Below, in pieces: positions 57,481 through 64,000 of a DNA stretch of 64,000 nucleotides; position 1 is the first letter of the stretch, and each line of letters begins with the position of its first letter. The notes beneath the pieces were generated by a model, which saw only the letters and a list, made by a program, of their open reading frames with translations, had not been told where the DNA came from and ran no database searches. Source of the stretch: Bin87 sp965203195 (GTDB lineage: Bacteria > Chloroflexota > Dehalococcoidia > Lucifugimonadales > UBA3495); the NCBI GenBank assembly GCA_965203195.1, contig OZ241860.1:3348001-3412000 (forward strand). Reading direction: 5' to 3'. The translations under genes were made by a program, and so were the position numbers.

Positions 57481-58383
57481 CTACTCCACCGACGCCGCAA
57501 TGTCAATGTCGTACCGATCCAGCAGTTCGTCCAGCCGGGCGGCCGTGCCTTCATCCGGCGGCGTCAGCGGCAGGCGCGGCTCCCCCACCCTGAACCCCGC
57601 CCGGTTCAGCCCGTACTTCACCGGAATCGGGTTGGACACGATAAACAGCCCCTTGAAAATGTCCAGCAGCCGCAGATGCTCCGCCCCGGCCGCCTCCACA
57701 TCCCCCTCCAGCGTAAGCCCCATCATCTGCTTGATCTGCCGCCCCACCAGATGCGCCGCCACGCTGACCACCCCGTAACCGCCCATCGACATTATGCCGA
57801 AAGTCTCGTCATCGTTGCCCGACCACACGCGGAAATCATCCGGCGCGTCGCGAATGATTTTGGCGATCTGCACCGGATCGCTGCTGGCCTCCTTGATGCC
57901 GATGATGTTCTCAATCTCCGCCAGCCGCATGGTGGTGTCGTTGGTCATATTCAGACTGGTGCGGCTGGGCACATTGTACAGCATACCGGGCAGCGGCGTG
58001 CATTCCGCCAGCGCCCGGAAGTGGCGGTACAGGCCCTCCTGGGGCGGCTTGTTGTACGCCGGCACCGTCAGCAGCAGCGCGTCCGCCCCCGCCCGTTCCG
58101 CTTCCCGGCTCAGCTCAATGGAAGCGGCGGTATTGTTGTCGCTGGTGCCCGCGATAACCGCCCCTCGCCCGCCGATGGCGTCCTTCACCTCCCCGTACAG
58201 GCGCGCCTTCTCCTCAAAAGACAGCGCCGGCCCCTCGCCCGTCGTCCCCGTGACCACTAGCCCGTCCGAGCCGGAATCCAGCAGCCCCCGCGCGAGACGC
58301 CTGGCCTGTTCGTAGTCAACCGCCCCCGCCTCGTCAAAGGGTGTGACCATAGCGGTAATCAGTCGGCCAATCTCGGTAGGCAT
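57481..58383 (-). CDS. dapA: 4-hydroxy-tetrahydrodipicolinate synthase
   Basis: 300 residues starting at MPTEIGRLITAMVTPFD; AGGAGGG lies 9 bases upstream. First enzyme of the lysine/diaminopimelate branch: condenses pyruvate with aspartate semialdehyde. Signatures: GLVVTGTTGEGPALSFEEKA (TTGE), PAYNKPPQEGLYRHF, LYNVPSRTSLNM (Tyr), and Schiff-base Lys in IIGIKEASSDP; GNDDETFGIMSMGGYGVVSV follows. A possible -10 (TATAAT on the minus strand, 58478-58483) lies upstream. asd, which makes its substrate, lies 620 bases upstream on the same strand. Confidence 0.95.
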   Translation of the reverse strand: MPTEIGRLITAMVTPFDEAGAVDYEQARRLARGLLDSGSDGLVVTGTTGEGPALSFEEKARLYGEVKDAIGGRGAVIAGTSDNNTAASIELSREAERAGADALLLTVPAYNKPPQEGLYRHFRALAECTPLPGMLYNVPSRTSLNMTNDTTMRLAEIENIIGIKEASSDPVQIAKIIRDAPDDFRVWSGNDDETFGIMSMGGYGVVSVAAHLVGRQIKQMMGLTLEGDVEAAGAEHLRLLDIFKGLFIVSNPIPVKYGLNRAGFRVGEPRLPLTPPDEGTAARLDELLDRYDIDIAASVE

Positions 58384-58534
58384 AATGCGTCCCTCCTTTG
58401 TGCGGCAGCCCCTGTGCGGCGCCACTCCGGGGCGCAGCGCGCCCGCAGCGCCGGCTGCCGGCCGGTATCTTGCCGGCATTATACACGCCCCGGCAGCACC
58501 CTGCGATAGGGAATTTTCGCCGCCCCGGCGCCGG

Positions 58535-58981
58535 TTACACCCCCATTGTAGCGGAATGCGCCTCCTCGCGCGCCACCGTCGCAACCAGCTCCAGGGCATC
58601 GTCAAAATCCGGCGCTATCCAAATCCGCCCTTGCAGCAACCCGGGCTTGCGCTTGACTTTCGCAGTATGGGCGGGTTTCGGAGTATGGGCGGGTTTCGGA
58701 GTATGGGCGAGATGGAACGCCCCCAAACGCGCGCCCCTGTTTGCCCGCCTGCTATCCCGGATCCCGTTGTCCCTGATTATGGCGTACAGCCGGCGTTCCG
58801 ACTTGAAACGCTTCATACGCGCCGGAAACGCGCGCGTTCCCGCCCTCCTCGCCTGGTAAGAGTAAAAGTAAGAGCGATGGAGTTTGCGCTTCGCGGTGGT
58901 TGCATCGGGAAACGCCTTGTGGGGGAGGGAGATTGACCGGTAAGAGCGGCGGAGTTTGCGCTTCGCTGCGGTGATGCTCAT
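58535..58981 (-). CDS. Basic repeat-containing protein with antitoxin-like C-terminus, downstream of asd
   Basis: 148 residues. A perfect AAGGAGG site 8 bases before the ATG argues for translation. The N-terminal half is basic, with duplicated AAKRKLRRSYRS / TAKRKLHRSYFY motifs. The middle has a 6-residue tandem repeat (AHTPKP, AHTPKP, AHTAKV) from an 18-bp DNA repeat at 58664-58709. The C-terminus KRKPGLLQGRIWIAPDFDDA resembles the end of Phd/prevent-host-death antitoxins. It could be a rearranged antitoxin remnant or a new repeat-derived gene. It follows asd by 24 bases, so it is probably cotranscribed. Confidence 0.45.
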   Translation of the reverse strand: MSITAAKRKLRRSYRSISLPHKAFPDATTAKRKLHRSYFYSYQARRAGTRAFPARMKRFKSERRLYAIIRDNGIRDSRRANRGARLGAFHLAHTPKPAHTPKPAHTAKVKRKPGLLQGRIWIAPDFDDALELVATVAREEAHSATMGV

Positions 58982-59005
58982 TGGCGATCCTCCTTGATAA
59001 TCCGG

Positions 59006-60058
59006 CTACCCTGCCCCGCGTTGCCCATGCACCACGCCCCGCGCCACCGCGTGTTCCGCGATTTGCAGCGCATTTAGCGCCGCCCCCTTCACCAGATTGT
59101 CCGTAACAATCCACATCGCCAGCCCGTTGGGATGCGAAGCGTCCCGGCGAATCCGCCCCACCAACACCTCATCCCGCCCGGCGGCCTCCACCGGCATCGG
59201 GTAGATGGACGCCGCCGGATCATCCTGCACGGTCACCCCCGCCATCCCCTCCAGCAGCTCCCGCGCCTCGCCCGGCGACACCGGCGCCGCAAATTCAATA
59301 TGCGCCGCCACGCAGTGCGACACAAACACCGGCACCCGCACGCAAGTCGCCGAAACCGCAAGCTCCGGGTCATGCAGAATCTTGCGGCTTTCGTCAATCA
59401 TCTTCTGCTCCTCGCGCGTGTACCCCGTTTCGGTAAAGGCGTCAATGTGCGGAAACACATTGAAAGCCACCGGTTGCGGCAGCGCTTCCGGTTCTACGCC
59501 GCCGCCGGCGGTGCCGTCCAACGCGGCGCGCGTCTGCTCCCGCAGCTCGTTCATCGCCGCCCCGCCCGCCCCGGAAACCGACTGGTAGGTATCCGCCACA
59601 ATGCGGACAATGGCGCTGGCCTGCCGCAGCGGATGCGCCGCCATCACCAGCGGCGTAGTGGAGCAGTTGGGAATGGACACAATGCCGTTATGCCACTCCA
59701 GGTCGGCGCCATTCACCTCCGGTACCACCAGCGGCGCCGCCGGATCCATGCGAAACGCGCTGGAATCGTCAATCACCATCGCCCCGGCCGCCGCCGCCGC
59801 CGGCCCGAACCGATGCGATGCCGCCGTGCTCGCCGAAATAAAGGCAATGTCCACGCCGGCAAAAGACTCCTCCGTAGTCTCCCCCACGGTAAAAGTCTTG
59901 CCGTTGACCACCACCTCCCGTCCGGCCGACCGCCCGGAAGCCAGCAGCTTCAGGTTGGTATGCCCAGGGTAGCGCGCCTCAATCAGCCGGAGCGTCTCCT
60001 GCCCCACGGCCCCCGTCGCCCCCACCACGGCGATTTTCACTCCTTGCAGATCCATCAT
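59006..60058 (-). CDS. asd: Aspartate-semialdehyde dehydrogenase
   Basis: 350 residues. It reduces aspartyl phosphate to aspartate semialdehyde for lysine, threonine and methionine. NADP-binding KIAVVGATGAVGQETLRLIE; catalytic Cys in GIVSIPNCSTTPLVMAAHPL; QSVSGAGGAAMNELREQT; substrate Arg/His region RVPVFVSHCVAAHIEF; C-terminal ASHPNGLAMWIVTDNLVKGA. Normal length. It starts 6 bases after the stop of a membrane/coiled-coil gene, an unusual partner, and precedes the basic repeat protein. dapA lies further downstream on the same strand. Confidence 0.95.
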   Translation of the reverse strand: MMDLQGVKIAVVGATGAVGQETLRLIEARYPGHTNLKLLASGRSAGREVVVNGKTFTVGETTEESFAGVDIAFISASTAASHRFGPAAAAAGAMVIDDSSAFRMDPAAPLVVPEVNGADLEWHNGIVSIPNCSTTPLVMAAHPLRQASAIVRIVADTYQSVSGAGGAAMNELREQTRAALDGTAGGGVEPEALPQPVAFNVFPHIDAFTETGYTREEQKMIDESRKILHDPELAVSATCVRVPVFVSHCVAAHIEFAAPVSPGEARELLEGMAGVTVQDDPAASIYPMPVEAAGRDEVLVGRIRRDASHPNGLAMWIVTDNLVKGAALNALQIAEHAVARGVVHGQRGAG

Positions 60059-60064
60059 TATCGC

Positions 60065-60805
60065 TCATCGCTCCTGTGTTTCATTCGGAGATTGCGGATT
60101 ATCCGTATTGTCGGGCTGGTCCGCCCGGTCAGCGGGGCCAGGATTGTCGGGCTGGTCAGCCCGGTCAGCGTAGCCAGGATTGTCGGGATGATCAGCCCGG
60201 TCAGCGTAGCCAGGATGGTCGGGCTGGTCCGCCCGGTCAGCGTAGCCGGGATTATCGGGCTGGTCCGCCCGGTCGGAATGTTCGGCGCGCCGCCCGTTGT
60301 CCCGCCGTTCCAGGCGTTCCATCAACTGCCGGTTCTGCTCCAGCAGCTGCTCGATGACTACATACTGCCGCTCGCGATCATCCCGTTCCTGCTCCCGCTC
60401 CCGCTCCCGTTCCCGCTCCCGTTCCTCGCGTTCTTGCCGGTACTGTTCCCGCTCCCGTTGCATGGATTCCGTCAGCGTCTTGACGATTTCCGCCTGCGCC
60501 TCCTGGCTCCGCAGCAGCATCTCGAAGTCCTCCTCGTACCCCTTCCGCATAAAGTAGGCAAGCACCATTTCTCTCACTCCCAGAGCCAGCGCGCCCAGGG
60601 CCGCATACAGCGTAATCGTATCCCAGACGATGGCGTTGGTTTTAGGCAGCCAGCCCACGGCCTCCAGGTCGCCCGCCGTCTGCCACGCCTTCAGCGCTGA
60701 CGCCACCGCCGCCACCGCCGCGTATCCCGTGAACACCACGACGTTGACTATGTACTCAGCGCGGGGCGCGCGCACGCCGCGCTTCCGGTGGTTTGACGCT
60801 GCCAT
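60065..60805 (-). CDS. Two-TM membrane protein with coiled coil and 12-residue tail repeats
   Basis: 246 residues. Two predicted membrane segments (VVVFTGYAAVAAVASALKAW and DTITLYAALGALALGVREMV) precede a long, highly charged coiled coil (QEREEREREREREREQERDD). The C-terminal tail holds five 12-residue repeats of the form DRADQPDNPGYA, encoded by 36-bp DNA repeats. No family recognised. Two TATAAT-type boxes lie 8-13 and 18-23 bases before the ATG, so transcription may start at or close to the start codon. It is the first gene of a unit with asd. Confidence 0.75.
   Translation of the reverse strand: MAASNHRKRGVRAPRAEYIVNVVVFTGYAAVAAVASALKAWQTAGDLEAVGWLPKTNAIVWDTITLYAALGALALGVREMVLAYFMRKGYEEDFEMLLRSQEAQAEIVKTLTESMQREREQYRQEREEREREREREREQERDDRERQYVVIEQLLEQNRQLMERLERRDNGRRAEHSDRADQPDNPGYADRADQPDHPGYADRADHPDNPGYADRADQPDNPGPADRADQPDNTDNPQSPNETQER
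60108..60287. repeat. 36-bp in-frame tandem repeats, about five copies
   Basis: The unit TCGGGCTGGTCCGCCCGGTC plus 16 more bases recurs every 36 bp with small changes (CTGGTCC / CTGGTCA / ATGATCA; TAGCCAGG / GGGCCAGG). It encodes the Asp/Pro-rich tail of the membrane protein. Copy number is likely variable between strains. Confidence 0.9.
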
Positions 60806-61147
60806 TGCCCCGATTATACCCCATTATACCCGCCACTGCGATGCGATTCCTCCCTATGCCTTGCCCCAGCCTCGCCGCACCCACGCCGCAGCCGCCGCGC
60901 CGGAACGCCGCATTAAAACCCGGCCACCCGCGCCCCCAAGTTACCAGCCCGGCCAACGATAACCCGGTTGACGATAACCCCGCTTTTGAGTACATTCACC
61001 CCCAGCCGGCCGCCGGCCCCGGCCATCATCCGCCCCGCCGCCCCGTCCGGCGCTCCGCCGCATCGCCTTGCCGCCAGGTCCTCATCGCCAGGGTCTCATT
61101 GCGAAGGCATCACCGCAAGGGCCTCATCACGAGGAAGGAGGGACATA
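60806..61147. promoter_or_regulatory. Divergent promoter region
   Basis: 342 bases without a gene between the membrane-protein gene and the substrate-binding protein gene. On the minus strand TATAAT occurs at 60813-60818 and 60823-60828. The plus side has GC-rich sequence with GGTCTCATTGCGAAGGC-type imperfect repeats just before the ribosome site and no clear promoter boxes. Confidence 0.45.
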
Positions 61148-63085
61148 ATGCTGAATAGTGCCATTACGCTGTGCCGGGCCCGCCCCGCCCTTGTCCGCAT
61201 CGTGCCCCTCGCCATAGTCGCCCTCGCCTTCACCGCCCTCCTGGCCTGCGGCGCCCCCACCGAGGAAACCGCCGACCCGCCCGCCTCGTCCGCCGCCGCC
61301 CCGGCGGCCGCCCCCACCACCCAGCAGCCCCAGGCTCAGCAGCAGCAGCCGTCCACGGAGCAACAGGCCCCGGCGGCGACCGCCCAGGCCGCGCCGCCCC
61401 AGCCCACCCCCACCACCGCCCTGGCCCAGCCCGCCGGAATGACCGACGCCAGCGCCGGCGGCGCTGCGCCCACCGCGCTGCCCGTCCCCACCGACACCCC
61501 GCCCCCCGCCGCCGGCGTCCCCGTCCAGGCCGACCTCCGCGTCGCCATCACGCCCCCCTACGCCGAAAACCTCCTCGGCTGGCGCGTCGGCGGCACCAAC
61601 CAGGGTATGCTCCAGCCCATGCAAGAACACCTCTTCCAGCGCGATTACATCACCTGGGAAGCCCGCCCTATGCTGGCCACCGAATGGGAAGTCTCCGCCG
61701 ACGGCCGCAACTGGCGCTTCCAGCTCCGCGAAAATGTCCCCTTCCATCACCAGGAGGACACCTTCGGCGTATCCGACTTCGTCTTCAGCTTCCAGCTATG
61801 GTCCCACCCCGAAAGCAAGGGCGCCTCCGACTGGTTCCACGAATTCCTGGGGCCGGAAGGCGAAAAGCGCAGCTTCGAAGTCGACGCCCTGGGCTCCACC
61901 GGCACGGTAGAGGAAGTATCCGACAGCGAAATGATCTGGCATGCCAACCGCCCCGAATTGTGGGTGCCTTTCTGGTTCTCCGACGCCACCACCGACCCCC
62001 TCATCTACAGCCTGGACTACTGGCAGAAAAACGGCGAAGCCGTCTATGCCGAACACCCCGTCGGCACCGGCCCCTGGCAGCACGTCAGCTACCAGCAGGG
62101 CGCCAAACTGGAATACGAGCGCGTACCCTACGAACACTGGCGCATCAACCCCGACTTCGAAACCCTCACCTTCTTCTTCGCCGAGGAAGATCTGACCCGC
62201 GTCGCCATGCTCCGCGCCGGCGAAGCCGACATCGCCGAAATCCCCCGCGAGCTGCAAGGCGAAATCATTGACGCCGGCTTTGCCATCACCCAAAGCACCC
62301 TCCCCGCCTTTATGGTGTGGGTCGGCATCGGCGGCCAGTACCTGGAGGACAAGCGCGACCCCAACGACCCCAACACCAACCTGCTCGTGCGCCGCGCCAT
62401 GAACCACGCCATCGACCGCCACGCCATCAACGAAGCCTTCTTTGACAACAAAATGGAGCTGATGGCCAACACCGGCTGGCATCCCACCGACCCCTCCTAC
62501 AACCCCGAATGGGAAATCCCCGCCTATGACCCCGACCTGTCCCAACAGCTGCTGGCCGAAGCCGGCTACGACGCAGGCGCCGGCCCCGCCATCGAGTTTA
62601 TGTCCGGCAAGCTGGTCGGCGTGCCCGAACTCACCGAAATCGCCGTCCCCATTATCTCCTGGCTGGAGGAAGTCGGCTTCACCGTGGACGCCCAGCTCGG
62701 CGAGTTCCAGCCCATCCGCACCCGCTACCGCGCCCGCGAAATGAACGGCACCCTCTGGACGCACCGCACCGGCTTCTGGCCCTCCGGACGCAACGTGCGC
62801 GTGTACTTCGTCAGCCCCCAACAACAGGGCTCCGTCTTTATGTACGAAGACCCGTATGTAGAGAGCAGCTACGACCGTTGGAAGCAAAGCGTCAGCCCCG
62901 ACGAACGCGAAAACCTGATGCGCGAAGTCGGACAGTATCTGTACGAACAGAACGCCACCATCCCCCTGGGCTTCCTGTTCGCCGAATTCGGCATCAACCC
63001 CCAGGTCATCGCCGGCTACTCGGTCAACAACAGCTACTTCGGCGGCATGAAAGGCCACGAATACACCCGGGTAGTGCGCCGCTAG
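61148..63085 (+). CDS. ABC transporter substrate-binding lipoprotein (peptide/nickel, SBP family 5)
   Basis: 645 residues starting at MLNSAITLCRARPALVR; AAGGAGG lies 8 bases upstream. Lipobox: ALLACG. A Gln/Pro/Ala-rich linker (QQPQAQQQQPSTEQQAPAAT) spaces the domain from the membrane. Family 5 segments: MLATEWEVSADGRNWRFQLR, PFHHQEDTFGVSDFVFSFQL, EHPVGTGPWQHVSYQQGAKL, LLVRRAMNHAIDRHAINEAF, YDPDLSQQLLAEAGYDAG, and TIPLGFLFAEFGINPQVIAG. It binds an oligopeptide or other solute outside the membrane and hands it to a permease. No permease or ATPase gene follows, and a strong hairpin after the stop indicates it is transcribed alone. Confidence 0.93.
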   Translation: MLNSAITLCRARPALVRIVPLAIVALAFTALLACGAPTEETADPPASSAAAPAAAPTTQQPQAQQQQPSTEQQAPAATAQAAPPQPTPTTALAQPAGMTDASAGGAAPTALPVPTDTPPPAAGVPVQADLRVAITPPYAENLLGWRVGGTNQGMLQPMQEHLFQRDYITWEARPMLATEWEVSADGRNWRFQLRENVPFHHQEDTFGVSDFVFSFQLWSHPESKGASDWFHEFLGPEGEKRSFEVDALGSTGTVEEVSDSEMIWHANRPELWVPFWFSDATTDPLIYSLDYWQKNGEAVYAEHPVGTGPWQHVSYQQGAKLEYERVPYEHWRINPDFETLTFFFAEEDLTRVAMLRAGEADIAEIPRELQGEIIDAGFAITQSTLPAFMVWVGIGGQYLEDKRDPNDPNTNLLVRRAMNHAIDRHAINEAFFDNKMELMANTGWHPTDPSYNPEWEIPAYDPDLSQQLLAEAGYDAGAGPAIEFMSGKLVGVPELTEIAVPIISWLEEVGFTVDAQLGEFQPIRTRYRAREMNGTLWTHRTGFWPSGRNVRVYFVSPQQQGSVFMYEDPYVESSYDRWKQSVSPDERENLMREVGQYLYEQNATIPLGFLFAEFGINPQVIAGYSVNNSYFGGMKGHEYTRVVRR

Positions 63086-63112
63086 GCCGCCACCCGCCGC
63101 CATCGACCAAAA

Positions 63113-63155
63113 CGCCGTGTGGGCAGGTAGAGTTACCCTACCTGCCCACACGGCG
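63113..63155. terminator. 18-bp perfect hairpin after the substrate-binding protein gene
   Basis: CGCCGTGTGGGCAGGTAG pairs with CTACCTGCCCACACGGCG around AGTTACC. It lies 28 bases after the stop and between convergent genes, so it can terminate both. No U tract follows on either side. Confidence 0.8.
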
Positions 63156-63286
63156 CTCGACTCGCCCGCCCCACAGGGCAGGCCGGAAAAGTCGGTTGCG
63201 ACTGCGCCGGAAGCCCCGGTCAGACGCCCCCGGAGAATGCTGCTGCCGGGGAACGCCGCCAGGGGATACTGCCGGCCTGGCGCTGG

Positions 63287-63475
63287 TTAGTCGCCCCCGT
63301 GGCAGTTGCAGTTGCCCGGCTGGCAGCCGGAATCCTCGCAACAGCAGCAGTGCCCGCTGTGGGCGCAGGTACAGCGCGTATTCCCCTCGCAGTGGCTGTG
63401 CTCCGCCACCTCGCTGGCCTGGTGGTGATGATGCGCGCTGTGGTCGTGAATGTGGGGCCGTTCCGCGGTTACCAT
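63287..63475 (-). CDS. Metallothionein-like Cys/His-rich peptide
   Basis: 62 residues starting at MVTAERPHIHDHSAHHHHQ; GGAGGG lies 7 bases upstream and fixes the start. The N-terminal half has a His cluster (HIHDHSAHHHHQ). The C-terminal half has ten Cys: SHCEG, RCTCAHSGHCCCCEDSGCQ, and GNCNCHGGD. The CxC, CAHSGHC and CCCC arrangement is like bacterial metallothioneins (SmtA/BmtA type), which bind Zn, Cd or Cu in the cytoplasm. The His-rich extension is unusual. No signal peptide. It lies alone, convergent with the substrate-binding protein gene. Confidence 0.8.
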   Translation of the reverse strand: MVTAERPHIHDHSAHHHHQASEVAEHSHCEGNTRCTCAHSGHCCCCEDSGCQPGNCNCHGGD

Positions 63476-64000
63476 ATATTCCCTCCTGTCCGGTCGGTTC
63501 CTTTGCGGCCGGCGCCAATCCGGCAACCGGATCCGCTTTGCCAACAGGCACTATACTCCTTTAATCCGCCCGGCGCTAGCGCCAAACCGCCCGCGGCAGC
63601 GTCCCCAACCGGGTAGTCTGCTATTCACCCGTCATCCCGCCGCTGTCCGACATCCGGCGGAGCTCCTGGACGCTGCTTTCGTCGGAACGAGGCAGCCAAT
63701 CAAATCGCTTGAAAATCGCCCCAAATCCGCCCCATACCCCCTTGACAGCCGGAACATCCGTCCGCTATCATCAAACCCGGATGCGGCAACCCGCCCGGCG
63801 AACCGGGGAACAGTACTGCCCCAACCGCCATCCGCCACAGCATCCCGGACGCGGACGCGCGCCCGGCGCCACAGCGGACAAAGCACTGCCCACCCACCGG
63901 ATCCGATCCGCAGCTCTCTATCCGCGTCACGCCACCATCGGGGAAACCATTTCGGGCTAACCAAACGGGCTCCAGGAACACGGTCTAACCCTTGTCGGAA
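63476..64000. other. End of window, no supportable gene
   Basis: About 520 bases with short open frames on both strands but no ribosome site, conserved motif or consistent codon bias. A TTGACAGCC (63742-63750) with TATCAT about 16 bases downstream (63766-63771) could be a promoter facing right, for a gene beyond the window edge. Confidence 0.4.

Noticed and set aside
61796..63151. 451-residue minus-strand frame
   Set aside because: Antisense to the substrate-binding lipoprotein, which has signal peptide, lipobox and family motifs.
63632..63964. 110-residue minus-strand frame at the window end
   Set aside because: Arg/Trp/Gly-rich, no ribosome binding site, no recognisable domain; not supported as a gene.

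Overview
This is a high-GC bacterial chromosome segment with dense coding on both strands and strong AAGGAGG-type ribosome binding sites. The gene mix points to Chloroflexota, possibly a Dehalococcoidia/SAR202-like or host-associated lineage: several class III (CaiB/BaiF) CoA-transferases, an HpaB-type hydroxylase, a ThDP enzyme, a Uma2-type nuclease, coiled-coil nucleases, many small toxin-antitoxin modules and lipoprotein substrate-binding proteins. The phylum is an inference from gene content. No rRNA or marker gene fixes it.

Layout. 1-6 kb: the N-terminal part of a secreted GLUG-type protein behind a 20-base poly-C tract, an intact IS4-family element, a PaREP1/HEPN-like gene, an alpha/beta hydrolase, a cupin and a DUF1828/DUF1829 two-gene unit. 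6-18.5 kb: mostly metabolism (ThDP enzyme, citrate synthase, two CaiB proteins, a mycothiol-type formaldehyde/alcohol dehydrogenase), plus a His-rich metal-related lipoprotein pair, an Eis-like acetyltransferase and one tRNA with anticodon CAU. 18.6-36 kb: a defence and mobile-element island. It holds a large nuclease-methyltransferase, two NYN/PaREP1-type small genes, nested IS elements, a type II restriction-modification locus whose endonuclease gene is cut by an IS5-family insertion, two type II toxin-antitoxin pairs, a coiled-coil nuclease with 63-bp repeats, and a methyltransferase-HNH fusion. 36-47 kb: housekeeping and accessory genes (amidase, panC, HerA with a HAS-barrel partner, ABC-2 permease, MOSC, a lipoprotein with a triplicated Cys domain, HpaB). 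47-55 kb: an FN3-metallo-beta-lactamase, a coiled-coil nuclease gene whose promoter and 5' end are tandemly repeated four times, PIG-L deacetylase, aldehyde dehydrogenase, and a mosaic of small lipoprotein genes, cassette-like repeats, an ISAs1-type remnant and its 162-bp MITEs. 55-64 kb: NHL and NYN genes, dapA and asd (lysine/threonine pathway), a peptide-type ABC substrate-binding lipoprotein and a metallothionein-like peptide.

The clearest points for follow-up are: (i) the restriction endonuclease that is restored in frame when the IS5-family element and one 6-bp target duplicate are removed; (ii) the four-copy 206-bp promoter/start-codon array in front of the coiled-coil nuclease; (iii) the 162-bp MITE family tied by its ends to a broken ISAs1-family transposase; (iv) a large predicted nuclease-methyltransferase next to an NYN nuclease; (v) small ORFs each ending inside a conserved ~85-bp repeat, like gene cassettes. 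All coordinates and motifs were read by eye. Family assignments rest on motif recognition, not on a database search.
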